DNA of 44,026 bases from Microbotryum silenes-acaulis (taxonomy: Eukaryota > Basidiomycota > Microbotryomycetes > Microbotryales > Microbotryaceae), in contig QPFY01000037.1 of assembly GCA_003665825.1 (NCBI GenBank), positions 1 to 44,026 of the forward strand, written 5' to 3'. The notes under the pieces were generated by a model, which searched no databases, was not told where the DNA came from, and was given only the letters and a program-made list of their open reading frames with translations. Below, piece by piece: positions 8,895-18,602 of the stretch (within the stretch, counting starts at the first letter, position 1; each line of letters begins with the position of its first letter). Both the position numbers and the translations under genes were made by a program.

Positions 8895-11800
8895 GAGATG
8901 ACACGTTCGATTTCGGCCAGGTCCGGGCTGATCATCAGAAGGTCGTCGACGTACAGCGCAATATAGTGTGGGCGTTGCTGATCGTCGAGCCGAGAGTACA
9001 CGCAGTGATCGGTGCCCGTCGCCGTGTAACCGAGGTTGCGAAGCGAAGCATCGATGTGTCGATTCCAGATGCGGCCAGCCTGTTTGAGCCCGTAGATGGA
9101 ACGTCGCAGGCGAAGCACTTTGTCGCCAGGAAGATCGAAGCCTCGCGGTGCCGTCATCCAGATGTCGTGGTCGAGGTCGCCGTGAAGGTAGGCTTTGTCG
9201 ATGTCCGCTTGGTGCACATGCAGGCCGTTGGCGGCCGCCAGCGCGAGGAGTGAGCGTATCGAGGAGAAGCGTGCGACCGGTGCGAAGGTTTCGGTAAAGT
9301 CGATGCCGTCGCGTTGGCGGTTGCCTTGCGCCACGAGCCGTGCCTTGTGGCCGGTGATCTCGCCGAGTGCGTTCCGTTTTGTTTTCCAGACGAACTTGGA
9401 CGTAACGATGGTCGCACCCGCGGGTACCGTAGAGCGTTCGTCGATGGTGAAGACCTTGAAGTCATCGCGCATGGAATTGAACTCGTCGGTGGCGGCTTTG
9501 GCCCATACCTCACGTTTGTCGCTCGACATCGCCTCGCGCCAGGTCTGTGGGTCGCTCGTGATGGACTTGACTGGCTGGATGGCCTCAGCGTCAGAGGTGT
9601 CGTCGTCGGTCGCGATGAAAGCGCGGTGGTGTCGGGTGAGGAAATCGATTTCGTCCGGCGAGTTGTCGCGAGAGTGGCGCCCAAGGAGGTCGAGTTCGTC
9701 GGGCGACTCCTCAGCCGATGTGGGCTCGCGGTACGTGCTGAAGTCCGGGCGGTGCAAGTCCAGTGGGTCGAGGCGAGCCTGGGGCCGTGAGCCGATGAGG
9801 TCGAGAGGATCGGCCGAGAATGACGATGACGCCGCCAGCGACGGTGAGAGCGCAGGCGATGGTGACGAGGGCGGCGCAGGAGACGGTGACGAGGACGATT
9901 CGGCATCTGTGGAGTTAAGTAAGGTTCCGCCAGTGTACCCTGGGGCCACGTCAACGGCGCTCATGGCAGAATCATCAAGGGGGGATGAGACGTCCATGTG
10001 CGCCGACCTTACTAGTGGGGTCCATGTCTTGACAGTGTCTTGAAGGTCGACGATGGGAGCGCTGGCGAAGTGCGTGTCGACTTCGTGCTCGGTGGAGTCG
10101 CCAGGTAGCCCGGGGAATTCAGTGTCGAGGAACGTGGCATTTCTGCCCAGAACGATCTTCTTTGTCGTAGTGTCGTAGAAACGGAAGGCTTTAGAAGCCA
10201 GGTCGTAGCCGGTGAAGAGAGCGCGAACCGCTTTCGGGTCGAGTTTCGAGCGAAGTTCGGGCGCGACCGTGAGCCAAGCTGTGCAGCCGAACGGGTGAAG
10301 CGCCGAGGCGTTGGCGCGGTCGCCCTGCCAGACGGAGTTCGGTGTTGCCTTGTCCAGGGCCGAATGTTGACACAGGTTCTTGCAGTATACGAAATAGGCT
10401 GCGGCCTCCTCCCAGAATGTCTTGGGTAAATGTGCGTCCGCAAGAAGTGCGAGAACGCCTTCGACGATGGAACGATTGACCCGCTCCGCACGACCGTTCT
10501 GTTGAGGCGTGCGTGGGATAGAGTATTGTCGCCGTGTGCCGCGTGCCTTGCAGAACTCCGTGAACGCTCTCGAACAATATTCGCCACCGTTGTCGGTTCG
10601 GAGGACCTTCAGCGTCGCACCTGTCTCGAGCTCGACCTCGGCAAGCCAAGTCTTGAACACGCCAAAGACTTCGCTTTTGTGTCCGATCGCGTAGGCCCAG
10701 AGTTTGCGGGAGTAATCGTCGAGGAACGTGACAAGATACCGTTTGCCAGTCAAGGACCGCTCGGGGAGGGAAAGAACATCGCTGTGGACAAGGCCGAGTC
10801 TCTCGGAGGAGTGCGAATCCGAATCGGGAAAAGGAAGACGATGGCCCTTTGCGCTGAGGCAAGCATTGCAGACAAACTTCTCTACCTCTTCGTCACTATA
10901 TCCGGCCCCGAGACCCTCCAGCAAACCAGCGGCAACCATCTTCTGTATGGAGGACGGTGCGAGATGGCCGAGGCAGCGGTGGAGAGTCAGCAGGGGCACG
11001 GAAGACCGTGAGCGAGAAAGGAGAGCAAGATGCTGACATTTGGAATGATCAGCGTCCAGCAAGTAGAGCCCTTCGTCGAGCCTCGCGCCTTCAGCGATGT
11101 TGTTGCCGTCTTTGTCAATGTGTATGCCGTGTTTTGTGAAAGCGACGCGGACGTTGTCGCTGTCGCAGAGACGTGAGACCGAGAGAAGGTTGACAGGCAG
11201 GCCCGGAGTGTGCAGCACGTCGGTAAGCGTGATCGGATGACCCGAGGCGGCAACGAAGGCGATATTTCCCGTCCCGATGGCGTTGATACCCCCTGCAATA
11301 CCACCAATCTTCGTAGGAGCGATGTGACGATAGGTCGTGAACAGCGACTTGTCTGAGACCATGTGCGAGGTGGCGCCCGAATCAACGACGAAGGAGTTGT
11401 TGCGAAGCTGGCGGCGACGAGCGAGAAGACCGGTGGCGAGACATCCGACATGGTGTTGCGAGTCGACGGTCGAGTCGGCGGTGTCGGGCGTTTTCCCGTC
11501 CCCGAGAGCCTTCTTGCAGTCGAGAGACCAGTGGTCCTTCTTCTTGCAGAAGCGACAGGGCCCTGGCGGCGGGTGTTGCGCCCTCGTAGGGCACTCCGCG
11601 ACACGGTGCGAAGGGCTGCGACAGGCGAGACACTTGGGACGGGTAGGACGTGACGCCGACGAGGCGAGAAGGGCCGATTGATTGCCGGGGAGGTTGGTGG
11701 ACCGGAGTTGGACTCGCATGCGGTCGGCGAGCGAATCGATGCCGGGAAGAGATCGTTGTGTGCGCTGTTCATCGGTGAATGACGCCTTGAAACTCTCGAG

Positions 11801-12415
11801 GGACGGGTGCGCGATCGAAAGGAGGAGTGTGGCGAGAACATCATTGATAGTCGTCTTGGTGTCAATGATCTCTTGCACAACGGCTTTGAATTCCATCATC
11901 CACCCGTCGAATTCGGTGACTGTGCCGGGCATGGGGCGGAAACCCCAGAGTCGCGAGAATAGCTCGAGTGTACGGGTGGCGTCGTCAGGGGCGTACCGCG
12001 ATTTCAGCGTCGAGTAAATCTTGGGCGCTGTGAGGTCGGCGGTAGGGATCTTGTCGAGGACTGCCGAGACTTCGGCCGAATCGATCGAGTTCGCAAGGAT
12101 CTCGCGAGCCACAACGTCGCGGGCGGAGCGTTGCGAAGGTGTCCAGTCGTCGGGTATGACGCCGTCGAGGACATACGAGCGGATGTCGTCCGCTAGGCAC
12201 AGGCGAAGCTGGCGTGTCCAGTTCGCGAATGTCTTGGGCCCGTCCAAGCGTGCGTGCTTGGGGAAGGCGGTGCGAGTGGTGCCAGTCGACGTGGCGGGTG
12301 TGGCGGTGCCAGGGGCTGCGGCGGCGAGACCCGACAGCAGCGCGACAAGGGAGGCAAGCTGGTCGGCGGGAAGTGTCGGGTTGGCTCCCGTCGCGAGGGG
12401 TGGTGTCGTGGCCAT
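8895..12415 (-). CDS. Copia-B Gag-Pol, truncated inside RT
   Basis: The open frame from the ATG at 12415 gives about 1174 genuine residues. Gag is about residues 45-255, followed by CCHC knuckles at 262-275 and 287-300. Then come protease with DSGA at 345-348, integrase zinc finger H479/H484/C516/C519, integrase catalytic D546, D608, E644 (35 residues between the last two), an acidic Ser/Pro linker near 800-930, RT motif QADIDKAY near 1069-1076 and YVDD at 1155-1158. The frame then enters the Copia-C LTR and reads 87 irrelevant codons to 8630. RNase H is lost, so this copy cannot complete cDNA synthesis. No internal stop or frameshift is seen in what remains. Its protein is clearly related to Copia-A but diverged. 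Confidence 0.92.
9907..10012 (-). promoter_or_regulatory. Intron-like conserved island between integrase and RT (Copia-B)
   Basis: The counterpart of the 106-bp island in Copia-A, same length and same codon phase. In element orientation it begins GTAAGG, carries TTACTTAAC and ends CTCCACAG. Similarity to Copia-A falls away directly after the terminal AG, while about 20 bp upstream of the GT are still similar. In Copia-B the frame entered after removal stays open for a long stretch. Confidence 0.45.
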
Positions 12416-12426
12416 GCCAGCTGGTG

Positions 12427-12444
12427 GCTCGTGGGCTAATAACC
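12427..12444 (-). promoter_or_regulatory. Primer-binding site of Copia-B copy 1
   Basis: It abuts the 5' LTR and reads GGTTATTAGCCCACGAGC on the minus strand. It is identical to the Copia-A site except at one base, the one opposite tRNA position 34: the complement CTAATAA would be an AAU anticodon loop. Confidence 0.7.
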
Positions 12445-12812
12445 TATGAGATGATCACCACTACTGTCAGGAGAGGTTGAGAGTCGAACAGAAGTGATGT
12501 ATTTCAGCGTACCTATGAGATGATCACCACTACTGTCAGGAGAGGTTGAGAGTCGAACAGAAGTGATGTATTTCAGCGTACCTATGAGATGATCACCACT
12601 ACTGTCAGGAGAGGTTGAGAGTCGAACAGAAGTGATGAGAAGGAAACTAAGAAACAGAAAGGGGGCCTGCGCTGGGATAGGCCCAGACGCGGGTGAAATC
12701 GCTGGCGCGCTAAGACAGTCGCGCGTGTCCAAGTCCCCTCCGCAGGGGGCGGGCTAGCGGGCGCGCGCAACGACCGAGGCGCCCCTGTCGAGCTGAGAGT
12801 GGACTCTTCACA
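12445..12812 (-). repeat. 5' LTR of Copia-B copy 1
   Basis: A 368-bp LTR, TGTGAAGAGTCC...GATCATCTCATA in element orientation. Three tandem copies of a 69-bp unit fill its 3' end (12445-12640). Each has a near-perfect inverted repeat CACTACTGT / ACAGAAGTG. The ends resemble those of Copia-A (TGTGA...ATA). Confidence 0.93.
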
Positions 12813-13928
12813 GCCTGGAGCAGTCCCTTCCTTTTTGTCTTAGCACCTTCCCCCGGAGCTTGGTCCGCTCTTCTTGTTTTGTTGCCCTTCCTCTTCTTGT
12901 CGATCGTTTGGGAATTAAGTCCGTTATACTTGATTTCCTGCGAGCCTCTCGACCGACTCCCCTCCTCGGTTGATCCTCTGTCGACTGCCGCCGCAACAGC
13001 CGACGCTTCCTGAAATCCCACCCCCTTGCACCAACGCGTGTAGACGACGTCATCCCTGCGGACGTCGCCTGTCACTTTTTTCAAGTTCGGCATTGCCGAC
13101 AACGATCCGCACCTCTACAACCGCTTCGTCCCCCGCCCTGGACGAGCATTCACACCCACTCTCTGACCCTGAGTCGTCAGCCTCCTCTCCGTTGCCGAAC
13201 TCATCCGCGACGAACGCGTCGCTGTCCTTCCCGACTTCTTTCACAGAGTCCGACGACGAACGCGTTTATCCTTCCTACCCTTTCCGCCAACCGTCTCGTG
13301 TTCGTCTTCGTTCGCCCCGTAATCGCCGACGGTTGAGCCACGAGATCGCCATGGCCGACGAGCGCGACATTTCCCACGCCGCCGCCGATGATCGAGACGC
13401 TCCTCTCCGCGACGAAGACCCCGGGCGCGCGAAACCGCCTAAGTCCCCGCCACCACACGCGTACCACACCGCCACCGCCCTCTCATCCCTCGAAACCCGC
13501 CTCGAGGAATCCGAAGCACGTCGTATCGACTCCGAGGAACGCGTTCAGCACTTGGAGAAGTTGGTGGAGAGTTTACTGAAAAGCTCACCTGAACCAGCTG
13601 TGGCGCGGGCCGGATTCTCTGAACCAGCCGCAGCTCGGGCCGGGGAGTTTACGCCGGTGAGATCGGTCCCCCTGGACGTCCCCCCGCACACATTTTTGGG
13701 ACGTTCAGGCAATACCGCTGACCCCCTTGCTCGTACCCCTGGGGGGGAATCTTACAGCGCACGAAGGGACGGCCCTTCCCCGGCGGTGATTAGCTCTCGT
13801 TGGAGAGGGACATTACCCGACCGGGAAGGGCTCTGGACCGGGGATAACCCGGATAGGTTGGTCACTTTCACTACATTTGGGAAGTCGTACTTGTCTCTAC
13901 TTTGCGACATTTCGACCACCGACCTTTT
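12813..13928 (+). mobile_element. Gypsy-G 5' internal fragment, copy 1
   Basis: A plus-strand fragment between Copia-B and the 5' LTR of A#2. Near-identical sequence at 33798-34913 continues, after removal of A#3, into clear Ty3/gypsy gag, protease and RT coding sequence at 41153-43771; hence the assignment. The first 540 bp (12813-13350) are pyrimidine-rich with no convincing gene and are probably untranslated leader or LTR edge. No LTR end or primer site of G could be identified. Confidence 0.7.
13351..13928 (+). CDS. Gypsy-G Gag, N-terminal 193 residues, copy 1
   Basis: The start is the only in-frame ATG (GCCATGG context). About 193 residues follow before the Copia-A LTR interrupts at 13929. 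The protein is charged and proline-rich, with a heptad-like helix at about residues 44-78 (13480-13585, rich in Leu, Glu, Arg) suited to a coiled coil, and two similar Glu-Pro-Ala-rich stretches after it. The end of the fragment leads into the capsid-like region found beyond A#3. The frame is open upstream of the ATG too, but without a start codon. I assign it to Gag from position and continuity, not from a recognised domain. Confidence 0.6.
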
Positions 13929-14244
13929 TGTGAGGAATCCACTCTCCGCTCGGCTCAGGACTTAGGCGCGCGGAGCGAGCCGGGCACATCGGCCCAGGAC
14001 TTGGGCGCGCGGAGCGAGCCTGGGACTTAGGCGCGCGCAGCGAGCCTGGCACATTGGCTCAGCCCCGAGGCTCCCTGGCTGAGGACTTGGGGCGCGCGGC
14101 TCCCTTACTGTTAGCTTCCTATTCATCACTCTTGGCTATAACTACATCGCTGACGTAGTAGAGTTGATCGAATAGGTATGTTGAAATGATATTCATCACT
14201 CTTGGCTATAACTACATCGCTGACGTAGTAGAGTTGATCGAATA
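13929..14244 (+). repeat. 5' LTR of A#2
   Basis: A 316-bp LTR, identical as far as I can see to the 5' LTR of A#3, including CTCGGCTCAGG where 3' LTRs have CTCGGGTCAGG. It has two 39-bp units plus a partial one. Confidence 0.95.
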
Positions 14245-14262
14245 GGTTATAAGCCCACGAGC
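14245..14262 (+). promoter_or_regulatory. Primer-binding site of A#2
   Basis: GGTTATAAGCCCACGAGC directly after the LTR; same as in the other Copia-A copies, matching a UAU-type anticodon loop. Confidence 0.75.
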
Positions 14263-14336
14263 TACCAGCCCCGCCGCTTGCATTTTCCCTCGAGCCCAGC
14301 CACTCGAGCCGCCCCAGCCCATCGCACCATCGCAGC

Positions 14337-14452
14337 ATGGACAGCTCCCCCGCCCCGCCCTCGCCTCCCAGGGACACCAGCTCCCCTGACCCTTCGATCA
14401 GCGTGCAAATCGCCACGCTACAGGCACAGCTTGCCGCTCTACAGGCCTCACC
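14337..14452 (+). pseudogene. Copia-A1 gag 5' end in A#2, cut by LTR-D
   Basis: ATG start and 38 codons of Gag ([10 protein letters not shown] onward, with a short helix rich in Leu, Gln and Ala), then LTR-D. The frame by chance stays open into the D LTR to 14816. Gag-pol resumes in phase at 18603, so splitting by D is the only evident defect of this gene apart from its altered C-terminus. Confidence 0.85.
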
Positions 14453-15444
14453 TGTTGAATTGCATTCTGTCAAGCCTTCGAACACTTCGACATCGGACCG
14501 CCGTTTGACGGACTTGCCCGCCTTTCGCCTCGGCGCCTCGCTCCGCGCGCCTTCGCCTCCGCAAGCCTCCACCGCGCCCCCTGTCCCTCGAGCCTCGCTG
14601 CGTGATCATCGCACTCGGCCTCGTCCCTCGACCGATGTGCACCGTTCGTCAACTTGTCCACATCCCGGTCCGTCTGCCCGTCGTTGCCAGCTTTGCCTGC
14701 TCTGCCATGCTCGCCACCACGCGCCTTTGCCTCTTGGCACTTTCGCCTCGGCGCCTTCCCCGCGCCAGCCTGTTCAACTCACGCTCGCGCGCCGCCGCCT
14801 CCACATCGGAACTTAGTCGGTCTACTTCTCCTGTCTTGCCAAGCCGTTGCCTCCGCCTAGCCACCGCCAGCTTGCCGCCACCGTCCTCATGTCTCATCGG
14901 CCATCCAGTGTATCGCCCATGCATGACGCCCGTTGTTCGCAACCTGGATCTTGTTGCTACGGATTGCCCAGCTCACCAACACTCGACCAAGGTAGATAAG
15001 TTTCCCTTCGTGTACATCGTCCAACACGACACCCCTCAGAGCCTTGATGGTCCGCTTGGAGTTCGGTCTTGTAGCTTCGCATTGTGCTAGCCCAGTTTGT
15101 CTTAGCGCGGCCCCTTGCTAGAACCTCACCCGACTCGCGCGCCCCTGTGCCTTTCTTCCTCTTCTCTACCGCTTCCCAACATTAGCCAGACAGCTAATCT
15201 TCGGTAGAGAACAGGTTAGTTGCAATCATCACACCGCTTCCCAACATTAGCCAGACAGCTAATCTTCGGTAGAGAACAGATCGTCCAGCCGCACCGTGTC
15301 CGTCTCGTCAGACCGCGTCCGTGCCGCCTCACGACTTCTCCCCCCCGGCCCGTCCGTCGCACACTGTAGCCACGTCGACGCTCCGCCAGTAGCCCAAGCG
15401 GTCGCTACTCCCAAGTCCGAAACCTTTTCGGCTTCCACTCAACA
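14453..15444 (+). repeat. LTR-D, LTR 1
   Basis: A 992-bp LTR bounded by the 6-bp inverted ends TGTTGA/TCAACA. At 15162-15277 it has two 65-bp-spaced repeats. The first forms a strong hairpin: TTCTCTACCG (15162-15171) pairs with CGGTAGAGAA (15202-15211), and inside it ATTAGC pairs with GCTAAT. Long open frames within the LTR show no recognisable protein and are not annotated. Confidence 0.92.
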
Positions 15445-15456
15445 GGTTATGAGCCC
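15445..15456 (+). promoter_or_regulatory. Primer-binding site of LTR-D, internal 1
   Basis: GGTTATGAGCCC directly follows the LTR. It is exactly complementary to the anticodon arm GGGCTCATAACC typical of eukaryotic initiator tRNA-Met, which indicates half-tRNA priming. Confidence 0.8.
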
Positions 15457-15907
15457 TGTCCGAACCACCCTGCCCCTCCCCGCCGCACCCGCCGTCTCCG
15501 CCGAGCCAACGCCCGCCGAGACACGTGCCGCTGAGACACGCGACGCTGCCGCCGACGCAACCGCACCACACGCCGACAAAGCACACACGTCTGGTCCTGC
15601 CCCCGTCACCCCCACTCTCGCCGCCACCATGGACAAACGCATCGTAGGAACAAGCCTACAAGTCGATCGTCCGCCGAGAGCCCCACCCCGAGCCAAGCTG
15701 CCCGCCGCCGCCTCCCCTGCGCACAACCCTGCCGCAACACGCGACACCGCCGCCAACGCTTCGCAGACGCCGCCCCTCGCCGCTGCACCCGTTCCCCAAC
15801 CCGTCTACACCATCCGAGCCACGATCATCGAAGAACGCATTACAAGAACACGCCTTCAACCCAATGGTCCGCCGAAAGCGCCAGCCCTAGGTATGTTCTC
15901 CGCCTAA
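15449..15907 (+). CDS. LTR-D small Ala/Pro-rich ORF, copy 1
   Basis: An open frame of 152 codons from an ATG inside the primer site. A second ATG at 15629 in perfect Kozak context (GCCGCCACCATGG) gives 92 residues and may be the true start. The product is rich in Ala, Pro, Thr and Arg and seems built from two diverged copies of a segment of about 60 residues: TRDAAADA and TRDTAANA are followed at similar distance by RIVGTSLQ...PPRAP and RITRTRLQ...PPKAP. I recognise no domain. It could be a relict Gag or a chance frame in GC-rich DNA; the internal duplication and Kozak start argue weakly for coding. Confidence 0.35.
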   Translation: MSPVRTTLPLPAAPAVSAEPTPAETRAAETRDAAADATAPHADKAHTSGPAPVTPTLAATMDKRIVGTSLQVDRPPRAPPRAKLPAAASPAHNPAATRDTAANASQTPPLAAAPVPQPVYTIRATIIEERITRTRLQPNGPPKAPALGMFSA

Positions 15908-16024
15908 CGCTCGTTGCCACGTCGCTTTGCACCCTCGCCTCGTCATGGTCTCCTACACCGGTCACTCGTCTATGCACACACCACTCGTCAACCCCTTCGT
16001 GCCCTTCTGGAAGTGTTCGAACGA

Positions 16025-16031
16025 GGGGGGG
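16025..16031 (+). promoter_or_regulatory. Polypurine tract of LTR-D, internal 1
   Basis: A GAGGGGGGG stretch immediately before the next LTR; expected plus-strand priming site. Confidence 0.75.
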
Positions 16032-17023
16032 TGTTGAATTGCATTCTGTCAAGCCTTCGAACACTTCGACATCGGACCGCCGTTTGACGGACTTGCCCGC
16101 CTTTCGCCTCGGCGCCTCGCTCCGCGCGCCTTCGCCTCCGCAAGCCTCCACCGCGCCCCCTGTCCCTCGAGCCTCGCTGCGTGATCATCGCACTCGGCCT
16201 CGTCCCTCGACCGATGTGCACCGTTCGTCAACTTGTCCACATCCCGGTCCGTCTGCCCGTCGTTGCCAGCTTTGCCTGCTCTGCCATGCTCGCCACCACG
16301 CGCCTTTGCCTCTTGGCACTTTCGCCTCGGCGCCTTCCCCGCGCCAGCCTGTTCAACTCACGCTCGCGCGCCGCCGCCTCCACATCGGAACTTAGTCGGT
16401 CTACTTCTCCTGTCTTGCCAAGCCGTTGCCTCCGCCTAGCCACCGCCAGCTTGCCGCCACCGTCCTCATGTCTCATCGGCCATCCAGTGTATCGCCCATG
16501 CATGACGCCCGTTGTTCGCAACCTGGATCTTGTTGCTACGGATTGCCCAGCTCACCAACACTCGACCAAGGTAGATAAGTTTCCCTTCGTGTACATCGTC
16601 CAACACGACACCCCTCAGAGCCTTGATGGTCCGCTTGGAGTTCGGTCTTGTAGCTTCGCATTGTGCTAGCCCAGTTTGTCTTAGCGCGGCCCCTTGCTAG
16701 AACCTCACCCGACTCGCGCGCCCCTGTGCCTTTCTTCCTCTTCTCTACCGCTTCCCAACATTAGCCAGACAGCTAATCTTCGGTAGAGAACAGGTTAGTT
16801 GCAATCATCACACCGCTTCCCAACATTAGCCAGACAGCTAATCTTCGGTAGAGAACAGATCGTCCAGCCGCACCGTGTCCGTCTCGTCAGACCGCGTCCG
16901 TGCCGCCTCACGACTTCTCCCCCCCGGCCCGTCCGTCGCACACTGTAGCCACGTCGACGCTCCGCCAGTAGCCCAAGCGGTCGCTACTCCCAAGTCCGAA
17001 ACCTTTTCGGCTTCCACTCAACA
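16032..17023 (+). repeat. LTR-D, LTR 2
   Basis: The middle 992-bp LTR, shared by the two internal regions. It appears identical to LTR 1, including the hairpin repeats near 16741-16856. Confidence 0.92.
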
Positions 17024-17610
17024 GGTTATGAGCCCTGTCCGAACCACCCTGCCCCTCCCCGCCGCACCCGCCGTCTCCGCCGAGCCAACGCCCGCCGAGA
17101 CACGTGCCGCTGAGACACGCGACGCTGCCGCCGACGCAACCGCACCACACGCCGACAAAGCACACACGTCTGGTCCTGCCCCCGTCACCCCCACTCTCGC
17201 CGCCACCATGGACAAACGCATCGTAGGAACAAGCCTACAAGTCGATCGTCCGCCGAGAGCCCCACCCCGAGCCAAGCTGCCCGCCGCCGCCTCCCCTGCG
17301 CACAACCCTGCCGCAACACGCGACACCGCCGCCAACGCTTCGCAGACGCCGCCCCTCGCCGCTGCACCCGTTCCCCAACCCGTCTACACCATCCGAGCCA
17401 CGATCATCGAAGAACGCATTACAAGAACACGCCTTCAACCCAATGGTCCGCCGAAAGCGCCAGCCCTAGGTATGTTCTCCGCCTAACGCTCGTTGCCACG
17501 TCGCTTTGCACCCTCGCCTCGTCATGGTCTCCTACACCGGTCACTCGTCTATGCACACACCACTCGTCAACCCCTTCGTGCCCTTCTGGAAGTGTTCGAA
17601 CGAGGGGGGG
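17024..17610 (+). mobile_element. LTR-D internal region 2
   Basis: The second 587-bp internal region, identical to the first as read. Primer site GGTTATGAGCCC at 17024-17035, small ORF at 17028-17486 (or from the Kozak ATG at 17208), G7 tract at 17604-17610. Confidence 0.85.
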
Positions 17611-18602
17611 TGTTGAATTGCATTCTGTCAAGCCTTCGAACACTTCGACATCGGACCGCCGTTTGACGGACTTGCCCGCCTTTCGCCTCGGCGCCTCGCT
17701 CCGCGCGCCTTCGCCTCCGCAAGCCTCCACCGCGCCCCCTGTCCCTCGAGCCTCGCTGCGTGATCATCGCACTCGGCCTCGTCCCTCGACCGATGTGCAC
17801 CGTTCGTCAACTTGTCCACATCCCGGTCCGTCTGCCCGTCGTTGCCAGCTTTGCCTGCTCTGCCATGCTCGCCACCACGCGCCTTTGCCTCTTGGCACTT
17901 TCGCCTCGGCGCCTTCCCCGCGCCAGCCTGTTCAACTCACGCTCGCGCGCCGCCGCCTCCACATCGGAACTTAGTCGGTCTACTTCTCCTGTCTTGCCAA
18001 GCCGTTGCCTCCGCCTAGCCACCGCCAGCTTGCCGCCACCGTCCTCATGTCTCATCGGCCATCCAGTGTATCGCCCATGCATGACGCCCGTTGTTCGCAA
18101 CCTGGATCTTGTTGCTACGGATTGCCCAGCTCACCAACACTCGACCAAGGTAGATAAGTTTCCCTTCGTGTACATCGTCCAACACGACACCCCTCAGAGC
18201 CTTGATGGTCCGCTTGGAGTTCGGTCTTGTAGCTTCGCATTGTGCTAGCCCAGTTTGTCTTAGCGCGGCCCCTTGCTAGAACCTCACCCGACTCGCGCGC
18301 CCCTGTGCCTTTCTTCCTCTTCTCTACCGCTTCCCAACATTAGCCAGACAGCTAATCTTCGGTAGAGAACAGGTTAGTTGCAATCATCACACCGCTTCCC
18401 AACATTAGCCAGACAGCTAATCTTCGGTAGAGAACAGATCGTCCAGCCGCACCGTGTCCGTCTCGTCAGACCGCGTCCGTGCCGCCTCACGACTTCTCCC
18501 CCCCGGCCCGTCCGTCGCACACTGTAGCCACGTCGACGCTCCGCCAGTAGCCCAAGCGGTCGCTACTCCCAAGTCCGAAACCTTTTCGGCTTCCACTCAA
18601 CA
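17611..18602 (+). repeat. LTR-D, LTR 3
   Basis: The last LTR of the array, 992 bp, ending CCACTCAACA; followed by the target duplication TCACC and the rest of Copia-A1 gag. Confidence 0.92.

Larger units (their letters stand above)
8895..12812 (-). mobile_element. Copia-B retrotransposon, copy 1 (5' part)
   Basis: Minus-strand copia element. It has a complete 5' LTR (12445-12812), primer site (12427-12444), and gag-pol from 12415 as far as the RT domain, where Copia-C inserted (8895). The rest of pol and the 3' LTR are not in the window. The outer flank is Gypsy-G; GCCTG (12813-12817) is the predicted target duplication. Copy 2 is at 24647-28558. Confidence 0.93.
15445..16031 (+). mobile_element. 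LTR-D internal region 1 (587 bp, no pol)
   Basis: From primer site to a G7 polypurine tract (16025-16031). No protease, integrase or RT sequence is present. It is shorter than either flanking LTR, an unusual proportion for both TRIM-type and LARD-type non-autonomous elements. Confidence 0.85.
14453..18602 (+). mobile_element. LTR-D tandem array: three LTRs, two internal regions
   Basis: A small LTR retrotransposon without pol, in the order LTR-internal-LTR-internal-LTR with an exact 1579-bp period (992 + 587). Ends are TGTTGAATTG...CCACTCAACA. It is flanked by the 5-bp target duplication TCACC (14448-14452 and 18603-18607). Copies within the array look identical. The single pair of outer target repeats shows one insertion locus; the tandem form most likely arose by unequal exchange between LTRs, or by integration of a multi-LTR cDNA. 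The family must rely on enzymes from another element. Confidence 0.9.

Noticed and set aside
12970..13350. Extension of the Gypsy-G Gag frame upstream of the ATG at 13351
   Set aside because: The frame is open but begins at a TTG without an ATG; pyrimidine-rich leader is more likely.
13929..13965. Last residues of the Gypsy-G frame (copy 1)
   Set aside because: They are encoded by the Copia-A LTR.
14602..15090. 162-codon open frame inside each D LTR (also 16181, 17760, 35600)
   Set aside because: Conserved only because the LTRs are identical copies; no domain, low-complexity composition, alternative frames equally open.
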